A DNA stretch of 64,000 nucleotides from Zingiber officinale (Eukaryota; Streptophyta; Magnoliopsida; Zingiberales; Zingiberaceae), in the NCBI RefSeq assembly GCF_018446385.1, contig NC_055996.1, forward strand, positions 132,294,532 to 132,358,531, read 5' to 3'. Positions within the stretch are counted from its first letter, which is position 1, and every line of letters starts with the position of its first letter. The translations under genes and the position numbers were made by a program. The notes under the pieces are model-generated. The model did not search any database. It saw only the letters and a list, made by a program, of their open reading frames with translations, and was not told the origin of the DNA. Below, in pieces: positions 1 through 11,982 of the stretch.

Positions 1-134
1 AAGCAGAGGCTTTAACATCACTTCTTCCATCTTCTACTCTCTGTCTCTGGTATTCGATGAATGTACTATGAAGCTTGGCGACTGGGGAACCTCTAATAAG
101 GGTGCGCTGTGCTTAGCACTCCCGGACCGGCCAC
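1..134. other. Unassigned flank
   Basis: I see no gene, RNA or repeat boundary that I can support here. The stretch ends directly at a TGTTGG LTR start, so it is either the insertion-site flank or the tail of an older repeat. Confidence 0.3.
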
Positions 135-1157
135 TGTTGGAGCAATCTAAGTGCTCTAGGTTTTGATGTTTGGGCAAAAGTTTAAGTTAAGTTTATTGTT
201 GTATTTGATATGCATTGTGAGTGTGCAAGATACAGGTACAACAAGGAAAGTCCAAGTGTGATGTTGGCAAAGGAGGAAAGTCCAAGGGTGAGTCTTGGCG
301 GTATAACTCTAAGCATGTAGTCTTGGTAACATAAGTCCAAGTGTGGCTTGGGAATGGATGAACTCTTAGATGCGCAACCTCTTGGAAAAGGAAGACTCGA
401 TAACAATGACAAAGCATATGGAAGCTCTAGAAGACAAGACGTGAAGAATGGGGAGACATCCGAGGGACATGAGGCTGATGGAGGAGGCTAGAAGGCTAGG
501 TCTAGGTCTAGGTTGTGCGAGCAAGGACGAGTGCATGAGAGACTGTATGCAAGGTAAATTCCAGATCACTGTAGCAGTTACTGTAGCGCTACTATAGCAT
601 AACTGTAACAATCGATTGATATTTTTATCAGTCGACTGGTATCGAGTCGTTGGCTTGTAACAGTCGAAATCCATGAAGGCCAATCGATTGATAAGTATAG
701 CAGTCGATTGGCGGCAGAAACATTGCTTAGATGTTTCCATCCGAGCTCTATTTAATGGAGCTCGGGATGCCTGAGCAAGGTAACGAAATTAGTAGTAGTT
801 AACCGTAATTAGAGTCTCCAAGTGCTCAAGTGATTTAGTGTGGTATTGTGCAAGTTGTGGTGATGTTTCTCCATCCATAAGGAGCTACGCGAGCTAGTCA
901 AAAGTTCTGCGGAGAATCATCCACCGACAGATTGGGATCCACCTTATGGATAGTCGTGGAGTAGGAGCCCTAATTTCGGAACCACGTTACATAAATGTGT
1001 CATTGGATTTGTGTTTTTTTGTCTTTGTGTTGTTTAGGATTTAGCTTCCTTGTTAGTATTTGCTTTTATATTTTCATTGCGTACTAACAAGTGTATGAAG
1101 TGACGATTTGTGTGATCAACTATTCACCCCTTCTAGCCGGGCATCAAGGTCCCAACA
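135..1157 (+). repeat. 5' LTR of truncated Copia relic (relic A)
   Basis: The stretch begins TGTTGG and ends CCCAACA, so it has TG...CA ends with a short inverted repeat. It is followed two bases later by a plant Copia primer-binding site. It contains internal short repeats built on CAGTCGATTGG/CGATTGAT around 600-720. The matching 3' LTR is not in the window. The internal region breaks off near 1855, so this is a 5' fragment of an element. Confidence 0.75.
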
Positions 1158-1159
1158 AA

Positions 1160-1171
1160 TGGTATCAGAGC
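1160..1171 (+). other. Primer-binding site of relic A
   Basis: TGGTATCAGAGC is complementary to the 3' end of initiator methionine tRNA, the usual minus-strand primer of plant Copia elements. It lies two bases after the LTR end. Confidence 0.85.
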
Positions 1172-1224
1172 TTGATCGCTCTTTGTTGGACTAATCGCCA
1201 AAGGAGCAACCGCTAGAGAAGAAG

Positions 1225-1855
1225 ATGGAGTCAGAGGGACCTCTCGGATGGGACATCCAAATCCCACCTCCATATGACCGCGAAGCTTCGACTATTGAAA
1301 GTCATGCTTGGAGACGTGGTTCCAAATGGATTGGAACCATTGGATGGCATTGGAGGAGCCATTCAAGACTCCAATCGACAGGAAGGGAAAATGCCTCCGG
1401 CCTCGGTATTGAATCGAAGAGCAAAGGGAGCAATCAAAGGCAGACAAGGAGGTAACTAGAATTTTAATTGATTTATTACCTCCTAATGTGATATTGAATA
1501 TAGGTGAGTACAAGAGTGCTCATGAGCTTTGGAGCAAGGTGATTGCACTCTATGAAGATACTACACAACTCCAAGGAGTGGAAGAACCCAAGGAGAAGGG
1601 TTCATTAGTTCAAGGGAAGGACTAATCAGATATTGACACGTGCTCAACATCTAAGGAGGAGAATGAAGATGAGGAGGTATCATCCACATTTTCAAAGGAG
1701 GAAGAAGTGGAACTGTCCACATCTTCAAGGGTTGATATTCGATTTTAAGCGGACTATTCTGTCGAGGATATCGCCGACGATTTGGAATTGGAGAGCGCTG
1801 ACGATATTGAGTGTTACCTGCTTGTTGATTCTTTAAAGTGAAACAATTCTCAGTA
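1225..1855 (+). pseudogene. Truncated Copia gag, relic A
   Basis: The first ATG after the primer site opens a frame that begins MESEGPLGWDIQIPPPYDRE. This is clearly related to the start of element 2 gag at 13733 (IPPFYDRDDF). The frame shifts within about 50 codons. UBN2-like sequence reappears in another frame near 1460-1620 (LLPPNVILN, AHELWSKV) and then stops. There is no zinc knuckle, protease or pol before minus-strand Gypsy sequence starts near 1860. This is a dead 5' fragment of the same gag family as element 2. Confidence 0.65.
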
Positions 1856-1865
1856 TCATGAGTAT

Positions 1866-2993
1866 TAGTCAAATGGTATGTGCACTATCTTTGAGGAAAG
1901 TGTTGAGGAACCCCCACATGTTGTACGGCTTGAGGCCGATGCTCTGGGTGACGATGGTGCGGATCTGCCCGAGGTCCTTTAGGGGTTGGGTAGGTCCCCC
2001 TGGACGCACCACAGCTGGAGCCGGCGCAGAAGTATTAACATCTTTTTTGCGGGTAGCTTGAGCCTCCTCCACATTAATGAACTCCGAAGCCCGCTCGATT
2101 AATATATCAAAATTAGTAGGAGGATTCCTAACCAAATCCTTAAAAAAATCATTGTCATTAAGCATCTGAGAAAAGGGGCTTACTAAGATCTCCGTGGTGG
2201 CTGATGGAACATCGATAGCTACCCGGTTGAATCTCTTAATATAAGCCCTGATAGATTCTTTAGGGCCTTGCTTGATGGAAAAAAGACTTCATGGAGTTTT
2301 ATGATATCTCGGATTGCTGGAAAAATGATGTAAGAATACCTTACGAAAATTCTTGAAGCTACGAATAGAATTTTCTGGCAGTCGCTTAAACCATCTTTGA
2401 GCTGCTCCTCTGAAAGTAGTAAGGAACATCCGGTATTTAACTCCATCGGTAAATTGTTAGAGGAGCGCCGCATACTCAAATTTAAGAAGATGATCCTCGG
2501 GATCAGTTGTTCTCGAGTATTCTCTGACATTTAAATTTTGATAATGTTTTGGCAACGATAATCTAATACTCATTGAGAGAATGGAGTGATAATTCTTTTA
2601 GGAAAACTGTCACTAGCTACCACCTTCCCCTTTCGTTTTTCCCTTACAAGGGTTTCTCCAGAAGATTCATGAAGGACTGCTCTTCGTCCTCCTTGTTCAA
2701 GAGGTATCCAGAAATAAGCTTTAGGATGTCGAGTGGGAGAGAGAGGAGCAGAGAACAAATGGGCCGGATCTCCTCCTCTAATCTCCCTCTCTCGGTGGTG
2801 AGAAGTTACAAACATCGTCGGAGGTGACACTATAGGTAATGTGCCACCTGTATTCACTTGTTGTTGTTGTTGCTACAGTATCTTTTATACTTTGACATCA
2901 TTGATGAGCAACTCCAAATCATCTTGTGAGATAGTAATGGTGTTGGGTTTGCTAGCTTCTTCCATCTTCGTAGCTTCAGATCCAGGTGAATAG
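1866..2993 (-). pseudogene. Decayed Tat-type Gypsy gag (relic B)
   Basis: Minus-strand fragments line up in order with the gag of the Tat element at 42799-43593. Near 2860-2950 is an N-terminal piece (SQDDLELLIND). Around 2219-2530 are frame-shifted remains of the capsid-like domain. At 1869-2165 is a C-terminal piece with NDFFKDLVRNPP and INVEEAQATRKK, matching DGDFFRSLIRSRP and the EEAQAARKKE segment of the other copy. Several frameshifts and stops show it is non-functional. It is cut off near 1860, next to relic A. Confidence 0.7.
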
Positions 2994-3012
2994 TTCTCAC
3001 AGGCAGCGCTAA
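2994..3012 (-). other. Degenerate Gypsy primer-binding site (relic B)
   Basis: On the minus strand this reads TTAGCGCTGCCTGTGAGAA. It is the decayed counterpart of TTGGCGCCGTCTGTGGGAA at 43616-43634. It lies three bases from the inferred LTR end, in the expected order LTR, primer site, gag. Confidence 0.6.
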
Positions 3013-3540
3013 ATTTGATCCTGTCTGAAATCTGTAAAGATGAGCATTGGTTTCGATGAATGACAATGACCTCCAATGAAGATAAACTCCGAAGATCCGA
3101 AGAAACTCCTCAACGCTCCTATGCATAGTTGGACGAGCCAATAAAGTGTTAGTGACCTAAGACCTGAGTGGGGATCCCTGTATAGGCCCTCCAACGTCCA
3201 AGTCAGTTCCTCTCATAAATGGAAGAAGAAGAAGAACAGTAACTGAAGTGAAATAGAGTTTAGATGCTAGAACTTGCGTACTTTGCCAACAGAGAGGATT
3301 CCCTTTTTTATACTACCTCACGTGATCTCCGTAGTCGTGAATTGGTCCCCAGTTCGTTAGGGTTTGTTAGGAGATGAAGTCATCTTCTATACTTCATGGA
3401 ATACTTCTTTAAGAAATCTTTTCTGTACCCCAGATGAACTCATTTGTCGTTTATGACTTGTATTTAAAATGAGGACACATCATTATAATTGAAGAAGCTT
3501 CTAGAAGATATTTCCCACCAAATATTCTGTTAAGCATGTC

Positions 3541-3795
3541 TTGACCGGTCGTTCAAACCGACCGTATATTAGAAATGCCGCCTATTGAATATGTCTCGGT
3601 CGGTCGTTCAAGACAGTCATATATACTGCTAAGAATGCCTCCTGTTGAATATGTCTCGGCCGGTTGTTCAAGCCAGTCGTATATACTGTTAAGAATGCTT
3701 CTTGTTGAATATGTCTTGGCCGATCGTTCAAGCCGACCATATATACTGTTCAGAATACCTCTTGTTAAATATGTCTCAACCGGTTGTATATTAGG
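3541..3795. repeat. 60-bp tandem repeat, about 4.3 copies
   Basis: The unit contains CGGTCGTTCAAGCC…GTATATACTGTTAAGAATGC…TTGAATATGTCTCGG and repeats exactly every 60 bases (starts near 3541, 3601, 3661, 3721), with a partial fifth copy. Copies differ by a few substitutions. Because 60 is a multiple of three, the array gives a false open frame. It lies inside the relic B LTR. Confidence 0.9.
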
Positions 3796-3819
3796 AATGT
3801 ATTATAAGGCTAATTGACT

Positions 3820-3953
3820 TTACGCTTGGGCGGGCTTTGCCTGACCGAGCGTATATGAGCACATGAGTGCTTGCTTGACCTGCGATTGGTTCTTAACATC
3901 TTGAGAATCATGTGTAAGGCTAAAAGCCTTTATGCTCGAGCGGACTTTGTTCG
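3820..3953. repeat. 110-bp tandem array, left part
   Basis: The copies share GGGCGGGCTTTGCCTGACCG and CGTATATGAGCACATGAGTG with the array at 30191-30590. Element 1 inserted within the array, so the two halves are now 26 kb apart. Confidence 0.75.
3949..3953. other. Left target-site duplication of element 1 (GTTCG)
   Basis: GTTCG directly precedes the 5' LTR and is repeated at 30191-30195 directly after the 3' LTR. This fixes the outer limits of element 1. Confidence 0.9.
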
Positions 3954-5804
3954 TGTTAGTTAGAGCCCTAGAGCCAATCATTTGATGATTGTATGGACTC
4001 ATTGTATCATATTCTTGTATATTAATAAAGGCATTTGTTTGGTTATTATACTTATTTGTATTAGTGCCAAATAGACTAAGTATAATAGCGTCCTTGAGTA
4101 GAAGGTTCATACCTATATCAATCGATTAGTTGAATCGATAGTGAGATGATATAGGGAACACTACTCTAAATCATTCCTAGTCGAGTATTAACATTCAGGG
4201 ACAATGTTAATGTAATAAGACTAGCATGTAGGTCAACTCGATGACTTGATCTCACAAGTCATGGATATGGAGATATCAAGTTGACATATGGGTATGCATT
4301 GGAGAATGTATACTGAATGACCCGCCATGAGAAAGTATCATGGATCGTTATATGAGTGTCATATACTTTCTCATGTGGCTATTAGTATGACTATTAGTCC
4401 TTGGACCTGAAGTCACCATGGATCCCTACATAAAGAGTTATGTACTTTGGTTTCGTCAAACGTCACCCGTAACTGGGTGGACTATAAAGGCGATTACTGG
4501 GTATATAACGAATTATGTAGAGGGATATGAGTGATGTAGATGAGATCTATCCCTCCCATATGACGGGAGCGACATCGGTATTCTTGATAGAGTGAGACCA
4601 CTAAGTGCATGGCCATGCCCAAATGAGTCAACATTAGATGTTGAGCTCATTTGATCGAGTGAGTCTACTCGGAGATCAAGATTTAGATTGATTAGAGGAT
4701 GACACGGTCTATGCCTCATATTGATCAATCTAAATGCCTAGGATAGAAGGACAATGCCACATATTGTGAGGAGTCACAATTAGTAGTCACAAGGTGATGT
4801 CGGATCTCGACATTCTTGTAACTTGGGTAGTAATGATGTGTTGCTAGATACCGCTCATTACTTATGCTCCTAAATGGGTTTAGGGCATTGCCAACGTTAC
4901 AAAAGAACCTATAGGGTCACACACTTAGGACAATTAGATGGAGATTAGGTTCATATGATGAACCAAGAGGATTAGATTCATTTGATGAATCAAATTGGAT
5001 TAAGAGTAATCCTAATTGGGCTAACTTGAGTTCGACTCAAGTTGATTCATGTGTTCAATGAGTCTAATTTAGATTTTGACTCATTGAATCAATTTAATTA
5101 AATGAATTAGATTCATTATATTAAGTTGGCTTGAATCAAATGGTTAGATTAGATCAACCATGGAAGAGATTGAGTCAAGTTTGACTTGACTTAAGAAGGA
5201 AGACCAAAGGTTAATTTTGACTTGACCTTTTGCCACCTCATTGGTGAGTTGGCATTAGGTGGACCAATGATGATACTCCACATCATCATGGGTGCCACCT
5301 CATGGAAGTTACAAAGTCATTCTCTTTAATGGTTTCATATTAATTACAATTAATGCAATTAATTTGGGAGTTTTTCACCATTGAGCTTGGCCGGCCACTT
5401 TGTGTTTGATTGTGATTTCAATTTTCATTCAAGTGGTGTATCTTCTTCTTCCTCCTCTTGAAGCTCTTCCTCTCCCTCTCCTCCTTGCCTTGGCCGAATC
5501 TTACCAAGGTGCTAGCACACCTTTGCGTAAAGTTTTCTCCACCTACGTGTCCGTGTGGATACTTCTAGAGGACCGACGCTTGACGGTCTAGAGATCCGGC
5601 AACTCCTTGGACGAGCGGGAACGCGAAAGGCACGCAACAAGGGTAAAGTTCTTAACATGTAGATCTAGGAGTAGATCCAAAAGAGTTTTTCAAACTCGTA
5701 CTCGTATTTATCGTTCGGTTTTCCTTGCACGGATCCGTTGGCCTTGGGTGATTCGGGGTTTCCGCGACGCGAAAAGCGGTTTTCGCGGCCCGAAAAACCC
5801 AACA
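3954..5804 (+). repeat. Element 1 5' LTR (1851 bp)
   Basis: Runs from TGTTAGTTAGAG to GAAAAACCCAACA. The same sequence recurs at 11379-11761 plus 28705-30190 with only scattered differences. The 3' copy has one extra unit of the short CGCGACGCGAAAAGC repeat near its end (30124-30170). Confidence 0.92.
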
Positions 5805-5805
5805 G

Positions 5806-5820
5806 TGGTATCAGAGCCAC
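5806..5820 (+). other. Element 1 primer-binding site
   Basis: TGGTATCAGAGCCAC lies one base after the 5' LTR end and is complementary to the initiator methionine tRNA 3' end. Confidence 0.88.
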
Positions 5821-7470
5821 GTGCAAGGCTTGTACGAGTTTGTTTTTGGTTTTATGAAAACTAAATTTTCTGTAATTTTCAGTAAAATTATGATTTTCGA
5901 GTTTTTATAGGTAATTTTTCCGTAGAAGCGAAGCACAAGTGTCTCGGCACTTGTAGGCTTCGGCTACAGGAAAGATTTTTCCAAAACGGCTTCGTTTCGC
6001 CCTAAAATTTTTGGGGACAGCGGGCTTGGGTGCCATTAGATCGCTTAGGAGCAACTCGCGATGGTTAGATCGCGGGTAGGGGTACTGCCCCTAACCTCGC
6101 AAGGGGATTTGCTCCGCGGTTGCACCCGAAATCGCTAAAAACGAACCCGCCGGGAAGATTTTTCCGAAACGGCAATGTCTCGCCCCAAATCATTTTGGGA
6201 CAGCGGGTTTAGGCGCTGTTGGATCGCAAAGGAACCCTCGTGATGGTTAGATCGCGGGTAGGGGCGCTGCCCCTGGCCCCGCAAGGGGATCCGTTCCGCG
6301 ATTGCGCCTGAAACCGCTAAACGGGTCCGCCGGGAAATTTTACTTGTAAAAATTGTAAAAATTAATTTTAAAATTACAAAAAATTATGAAAAATATATAA
6401 TTTTGAATTATATATTAATTTTGTGATAGTCATGGCCCAAAAACCCAATATGATTGGATTGTGTTGTAATTCATAATACGGCCTGCGTTTGTGAGTGTTG
6501 TATTATATTCGCGACCTGCGCATTGTGCCTTCTCTTATATTCTTGTTGTAAATTAGATTTAGACTCGAATGTAACTCGAGTTTCAAATTGTAATGTACAA
6601 ATTGGAGCGGTGGAGGGTCCACACGAGACGGAGTTCCGAGGCGGGCACGAGCAACACAAGGTGGTCAAAGGGAGGAGCTTGGAGAAGCTGTTGACCCTAG
6701 GTTGACCAATCGATCTTCTCATTGGCTTGAGAAGATTGTAGTAGGGCCATGACTAAATCACAAATAGATTAATTAATTGCTTGTGTATGTGATGCATATT
6801 TAATAAGTAGTTAATTAATTAGTGCCTTACGATTAGATTAGATCTAAGTCGTGCACATGATGCACCCTTGCGATTAGATTAGATCTAAGTCGTGCACAAG
6901 ATGCATCCTTTTCGATTAGATTAGATCTCAATCGACTCAACTCTAATGCCTAACCGTGTCGTGATACCTATCACTACCTCGATCACATGTATTGTTGAAT
7001 CTGCCAAAGCAGAGCAATACATATTATCTTGGTAGGGTACGGAGGGACAATCTTGGTCCCGCCTATCAACGCATGGGTGAATACAAACTCAATTAGATTG
7101 AGTATTCCTAGTTACTCGGTTGGATCGAGTCAACTATAGGCATTCTTCCAATAGTTGGAAAGGTAGGACAAAATCACGTTTATATTAACTCTCGGGCGTA
7201 TTAGCCAAAGCTAACTCGAGTTTTAATATAAATATGGATCTTGATCCTATAAACAAGAGTTGCATAGAGATGTAATTGGTAATCGTTACCTACCGATCAT
7301 ACTAAGCCTTGGGCGTATTAGCCAAAGCTAACTCAAGGGTTAGTATGATGTGGATCTTGTCCCACATGAATTATAGTATTCAGTGGGAGCATCATTTAGT
7401 TAAAGGCCTAATTAAATGATTTTAAAAGAATATGATATTTATTTCTACAAATTTTGTGTTGTAGATAACC
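5821..7470 (+). other. Element 1 untranslated leader
   Basis: There is no coding frame here. It contains a two-copy duplication of about 185 bp (5969-6340), a three-copy repeat of about 40 bp built on GATTAGATTAGATCTAAGTCG (6829-6935), and two copies of GGGCGTATTAGCCAAAGC near 7195 and 7311. Long leaders between primer site and gag are common in this Copia group. Confidence 0.6.
5969..6340. repeat. Imperfect tandem duplication, about 185 bp x 2
   Basis: Both copies share the order AGATTTTTCC, GGACAGCGGG, GATGGTTAGATCGCGGGTAG, CTGCCCCT, CGCAAGGGGAT and CCGCCGGGAA. They differ at many bases, so the duplication is old. Confidence 0.75.
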
Positions 7471-8518
7471 ATGACGTCGAACACGAATTTCTTCTCCCTG
7501 CGATCAGTCCTTGAGAAGGACAAGCTCAACGGAGCGAATTTCCTGGACTGGTACAGGAACTTGAGAATAGTTCTCACCCAGGAACATAAACTGTACGTTC
7601 TGGAGCAGCCCATTCCGGAGGCTCCTCCTGCCAATGCCCCGTGAGCAGACAAAGATGCTTACAAGAAGCATCAAGATGACGCATTAGATGTGTCCTGTCT
7701 AATGCTCGCGACCATGAACTCTGAGCTTCAGAAGCAACACGAGTTGATGTGCGCTTACGATATGGTTGAGCATCTTCGCCAACTATATCAGGGACAAGCG
7801 AGGCATGAGAGATTTGAGATCTCTAAGGCACTATTTCAGTGCAAGATGTCAGACGGGGCTCCCGTAGGTCCTTATGTACTCAAGATGATTGGGTACATAG
7901 AGAACCTACAAAGACTGGGGTTCCCACTTGGACAAGAGCTGGCCACTGACTTGATCTTGCAGTCCTTGCCGGATAGCTATAGTCAATTCGTTCTCAACTA
8001 TAACATGAACGAGATTGACAAGTCACTGCCCGAGCTACTTAGTATGTTACGAACTGCTGAGATTAACCTTAAGAAGGTTAAGCCCATTCTGATGGTCCAG
8101 AAGCACAAGGGCAAGGGCAAGCCCAAAGGTAAGGGAAAGTCCCAAACCAAGGACAAAGGCAAGGCACTGAAGCCTAAAGGAGGGGTCACCAAGGATGCTA
8201 CCTGCTTCCACTACGGTCAGACTGGGCACTGGAAGAGGAACTGCAAGGTATACTTGGAGGATCTTAAGAAGAAGCGAAGTGAGACTTCCACTTCAGGTAT
8301 ATATGTTATAGAAGTCAATCTATCTATTTCTACATCATGAGTATTAGATACTGGATGTGCTTCTCACATTTGTACTGATGTACAGGCGCTGAGAAATAGC
8401 AGAGCATTGGCAAAGGGCGAGGTGGACCTACGAGTAGGCAATGGAGCACGGGTTGCAATTGTTGCTGTAGCTATCTCTGCCCTCCGGGCTTGTACTAGAT
8501 TTAGATGATTGTTGTTAT
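7471..8518 (+). pseudogene. Element 1 gag and protease region, broken
   Basis: ATG 7471 starts a Copia gag frame (NFFSLRSVLEKDKLNGANFL…WYRNL). It is stopped by TGA at 7642, a site that looks like CGA changed to TGA. The frame is then open to another TGA at 8338, probably from TGG. The gag core (7690-8090) is followed by a Lys/Gly-rich stretch and a zinc knuckle at 8202-8243, in which the second cysteine is tyrosine (CFHY instead of CX2C). The protease motif LDTGCASHIC follows at about 8347. The frame is lost near 8460-8510. A nucleocapsid finger lacking one metal ligand and three breaks make this copy non-autonomous. Confidence 0.85.
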
Positions 8519-11330
8519 GTGCCTGCTCTTACTAAGAACATAGTTTCAATTTCTTGTTTAGACAAGAAAGGATACTCTTTTATAATAAAAGACAAATATT
8601 GTTCTGTTTATTTAAAAGATATGTTCTATTGTAGTGCACCACTAATAAACGGACTCTATATTCTAGACCTTGAGAGCCCTATCTATAACATTAGTACCAA
8701 GAGGTTCAAGTCAAATGACATGAACCAAACCTACCTCTGGCACTGTCGCTTAGGTCATATAAATGACAAGCGCTTATCCCAGCTCCATAAGGATGGTTTG
8801 CTGGACTCATTTGATTTTGAATCATATGAGATATGCGAGTCATGCCTACGAGGCAAGATGACCAAGACGCCCTTTAGTGGGCATAGCGAGAGAGCAACTG
8901 ATTTGTTAGGACTCATACATAGTGATGTATGTGGCCCTTTCAATGTTGCTGCTAGAGGCGGTTATAGGTACTTCATCACATTTACTGATGATTTCAGTAG
9001 ATACGGTTATGTGTATTTGATGACACATAAGTCTGAATCCTTTGAAAAGTTCAAAGAATTCAAGAATGAAGTACAGAACCAGCTTGGCAAGAGTATTAAG
9101 GTACTTCGATCAGATCGAGGTGGTGAATACTTAAGCCATGAGTTTCGTGACTACTTAGCTGAGTGTGGGATTTTATCTCAACTCACTCCTCCTGGAACAC
9201 CACAGTGGAATGGTGTATCCGAAAGGAGGAATCGTACTCTATTAGATATGGTACGATCTATGATGAGTCACACAGATCTTCCGACATATCTATGGGGATA
9301 TGCTCTAGACACGGCAGCTTTCATTCTCAACCGAGTTCCATCCAAGGCCGTGATAAAGACACCATATAGGATATGGACTGGGAGAGATGCCCAGGTGTCT
9401 TTCATGAGGATTTGGGGTTGTGAGGCTTACGTTCGACGTCAAGTCTCAGACAAATTAGGACCAAAATCCGACAAGTGTTATTTTATTGGATATCCCAAGG
9501 AAACTAAGGGATATTACTTCTACATTCTCAGTCAGCACAAGGTAGTTGTGGCAAAGACTGGGGTCTTTCTAGAAAGGGACTTTGTTTCTAGAAAGACTAG
9601 TGGGAGTGCGTTCGATCTTGAAGAAGTTCAAGATGCGAACAATAGCACTGAAGCCTCGATGGAAGTTGAACTGGAACCACAAAGTGTTGTGGATAATGTT
9701 GTTCCACAAGGAGTTGAGGAACAACAACCAGTTCAAGTAGACATACCTCTTCGCAGATCTGATAGGGTACGTCGTCAGCCTGAGAGATACTCATTTCTCT
9801 TGTCTGACCATGATGACATTGTGCTCATAGAGGATGAGCCTACCACCTATCAGGAAGCTGTGATGAGACCAGATTCCGAGAAATGGTTAGAAGCCATGAG
9901 ATCCGAAATGGAATCCATGTACACCAACCAAGTATGGACTTTGGTTGATCCACCTGAAGGGGTAAAACTCATTGGGTGTAAGTGGGTCTTTAAGAGAAAG
10001 ACTGACATGGATGGACTTATTTATAAGGGTCGCTTGGTAGCTAAAGGTTTCAAGCAGATTCATGGTATTGACTATGATGAAACCTTTTCTCCAGTAGCGA
10101 TGTTTAAGTCCATTCGGATCATGCTTGCTATTGCAGCCTACCATGACTATGAGATATGGCAGATGGATGTCAAAACCACGTTTCTGAATGGAAACCTACT
10201 CGAGGATGTGTACATGACACAACCTGAGGGTTTTGTAGATCCACAGCATACTAGCAGAGTATGCAAGCTGCATAGGTCCATTTATGGACTAAAGCAAGCT
10301 TCTCGGAGCTGGAATCTTCGATTCAATGATGCAATCAAATAGTTTGGTTTCATCAAGAATGAAGATGAACCTTGTGTCTACAAGAAGGTTGTAGGGGGCA
10401 TAGTTGTCTTCCTCATATTGTATGTGGATGACATACTGCTCATTGGGAAGGACATCCCTATGCTTCAGTCTGTCAAGACCTGGCTAGGGAGTTGCTTCTC
10501 AATGAAGGACTTAGGTGAGACATCCCGCATTCTAGGGATACAGATCTATAGAGATAGATCTAAGAGATTGCTTGGCCTAAGTCAGAGTACATACATTGAC
10601 AAGGTACTCCTTCTGTTTGCCATGCAGAACTCCAAGAAGGGATTTCTGCTGATGTCACATGGCGTGAGTCTTTTGAAGACTCAAGGTCCCTCTTCTAGAG
10701 AGGAGAGAGATCGCATGGATCAGATCCCTTATGCCTCAACCATAGGATCGATCATGCACGCCATGCTATGTACTCGACCGATGTCTCGTATGCTTTGAGC
10801 ATGACGAGCAGATCCAGGTGAAAGTCACTGGATAGCGGTCAAGAATATTCTTAAGTACTTACGAAGGACTAAAGAATATTTCTTGATATATGGAGGAAAT
10901 GATGAGCTAACGTAAAGGGTTACGTGATGCTAGCTTCCAGACCGAAGGATGACTATAGATCGCAATGGGGTTCGTATTTTACATTAATGGTGGTGCCGTC
11001 CACCGGAAGAGTTCAAGGGATACGAGTCGATTCTACAACGAGTACATTGCCGCATCGAGGCGCAAAGGAGGCGCTGATCCGCAAGTTCATCATCGAACTT
11101 GGGGTGGTTCCCAACATTCTTGACCCCATTGAGCTCTATTGTGACAACAATGGAGCTATAGCACTGAAGGAACCTCGCTCACACCAGGACCAAGCATATA
11201 CTACGGCGCTTCCCTCATTCGAGAGATTATCGATAGAGGAGATGTGAAGATTTGCGAGTACCCATAGAGGCATCGCAGATCCCTTGACCAAGGCTTTGGC
11301 ACAGAGGAAGCATGATGGTCACACTAGGTC
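8519..11330 (+). pseudogene. Element 1 pol: integrase, RT, RNase H, broken
   Basis: The frame 8519-10342 carries the pre-integrase H/C module (LWHCRLGHIN…CESCLRGKM). The integrase core follows, with acidic residues in FTDDFSRYG, LRSDRGGEY and VSERRNRT, and then the start of RT (CKWVFKRK, RLVAKGF, QMDVKTTFLNG). TAG at 10340 stops it. RT resumes in frame with YVDDILL at 10421-10441 and continues to a stop near 10798. RNase H remains are scrambled by frameshifts between 10860 and 11330 (IELYCDNNGAIAL near 11130). The integrase-RT-RNase H order is Copia-type. This pol is dead. Confidence 0.88.
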
Positions 11331-11378
11331 ATTAGGCCTTAGAGCCTATACTGATTGACACTAGTGCTAGTGGGAGAT

Positions 11379-11761
11379 TGTTAGTTAGAGCCCTAGAGCC
11401 AATCATTTGATGATTGTATGGACTCATTGTATCATATTCTTGTATATTAATAAAGGCATTTGTTTGGTTATTATACTTATTTGTATTAGTGCCAAATAGA
11501 CTAAGTATAATAACGTCCTTGAGTAGAAGGTTCATACCTATATCAATCGATTAGTTGAATCGATAGTGAGATGATATAGGGAACACTACTCTAAATCATT
11601 CCTAGTCAAGTATTAACATTCAGGGACAATGTTAATGCAATAAGACTAGCATGTAGGTCAACTCGATGACTTGATCTCACAAGTCATGGATATGGAGATA
11701 TCAAGTTGACACATGGGTATGCATTGGAGAATGTATACTGAATGACCCGCCATGAGAAAGT
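11379..11761 (+). repeat. Element 1 3' LTR, first part
   Basis: Starts TGTTAGTTAGAG directly after a purine-rich tract (GTGGGAGAT, 11370-11378). It matches the start of the 5' LTR and is then cut by element 2. The last five bases, AAAGT (11757-11761), are the left copy of the element 2 target-site duplication. Confidence 0.92.
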
Positions 11762-11982
11762 TGTTGGTGCAACCTTAAGTCAAGATTGACCTGGTTGACC
11801 AGACTCGAGTTGACTTGACTCGAGTTGTGTTTTGATGTTTGACGAGTTATGTTTGACAATGTTTGACGTGAACAGAAAAGTTGTATCTTGATGTTTTACA
11901 AGGATACAAGCTTGGGATATTGTGGGTGCAACCCGTGGTCAAGGTTGACCTGGTTAACCCGAGGTGAGTTGACCTGACTCGG

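Larger units (their letters stand above)
3016..3953 (-). repeat. 5' LTR of Gypsy relic B, 3'-proximal part
   Basis: The plus strand begins TGATCCTGTCTGAA next to the degenerate primer site, the same LTR edge as at 33925 and 43637 in the intact Tat element. The LTR carries a 60-bp tandem array and the start of a 110-bp array. Element 1 interrupts it at 3954, and it resumes at 30196. The outer edge is inferred at 30638 (…AACTATCA), which gives an LTR of roughly 1.4 kb. Confidence 0.55.

Noticed and set aside
3575..3817. 80-codon open frame with repeated PPVEYVS units
   Set aside because: It follows from a 60-bp tandem repeat whose length is a multiple of three.
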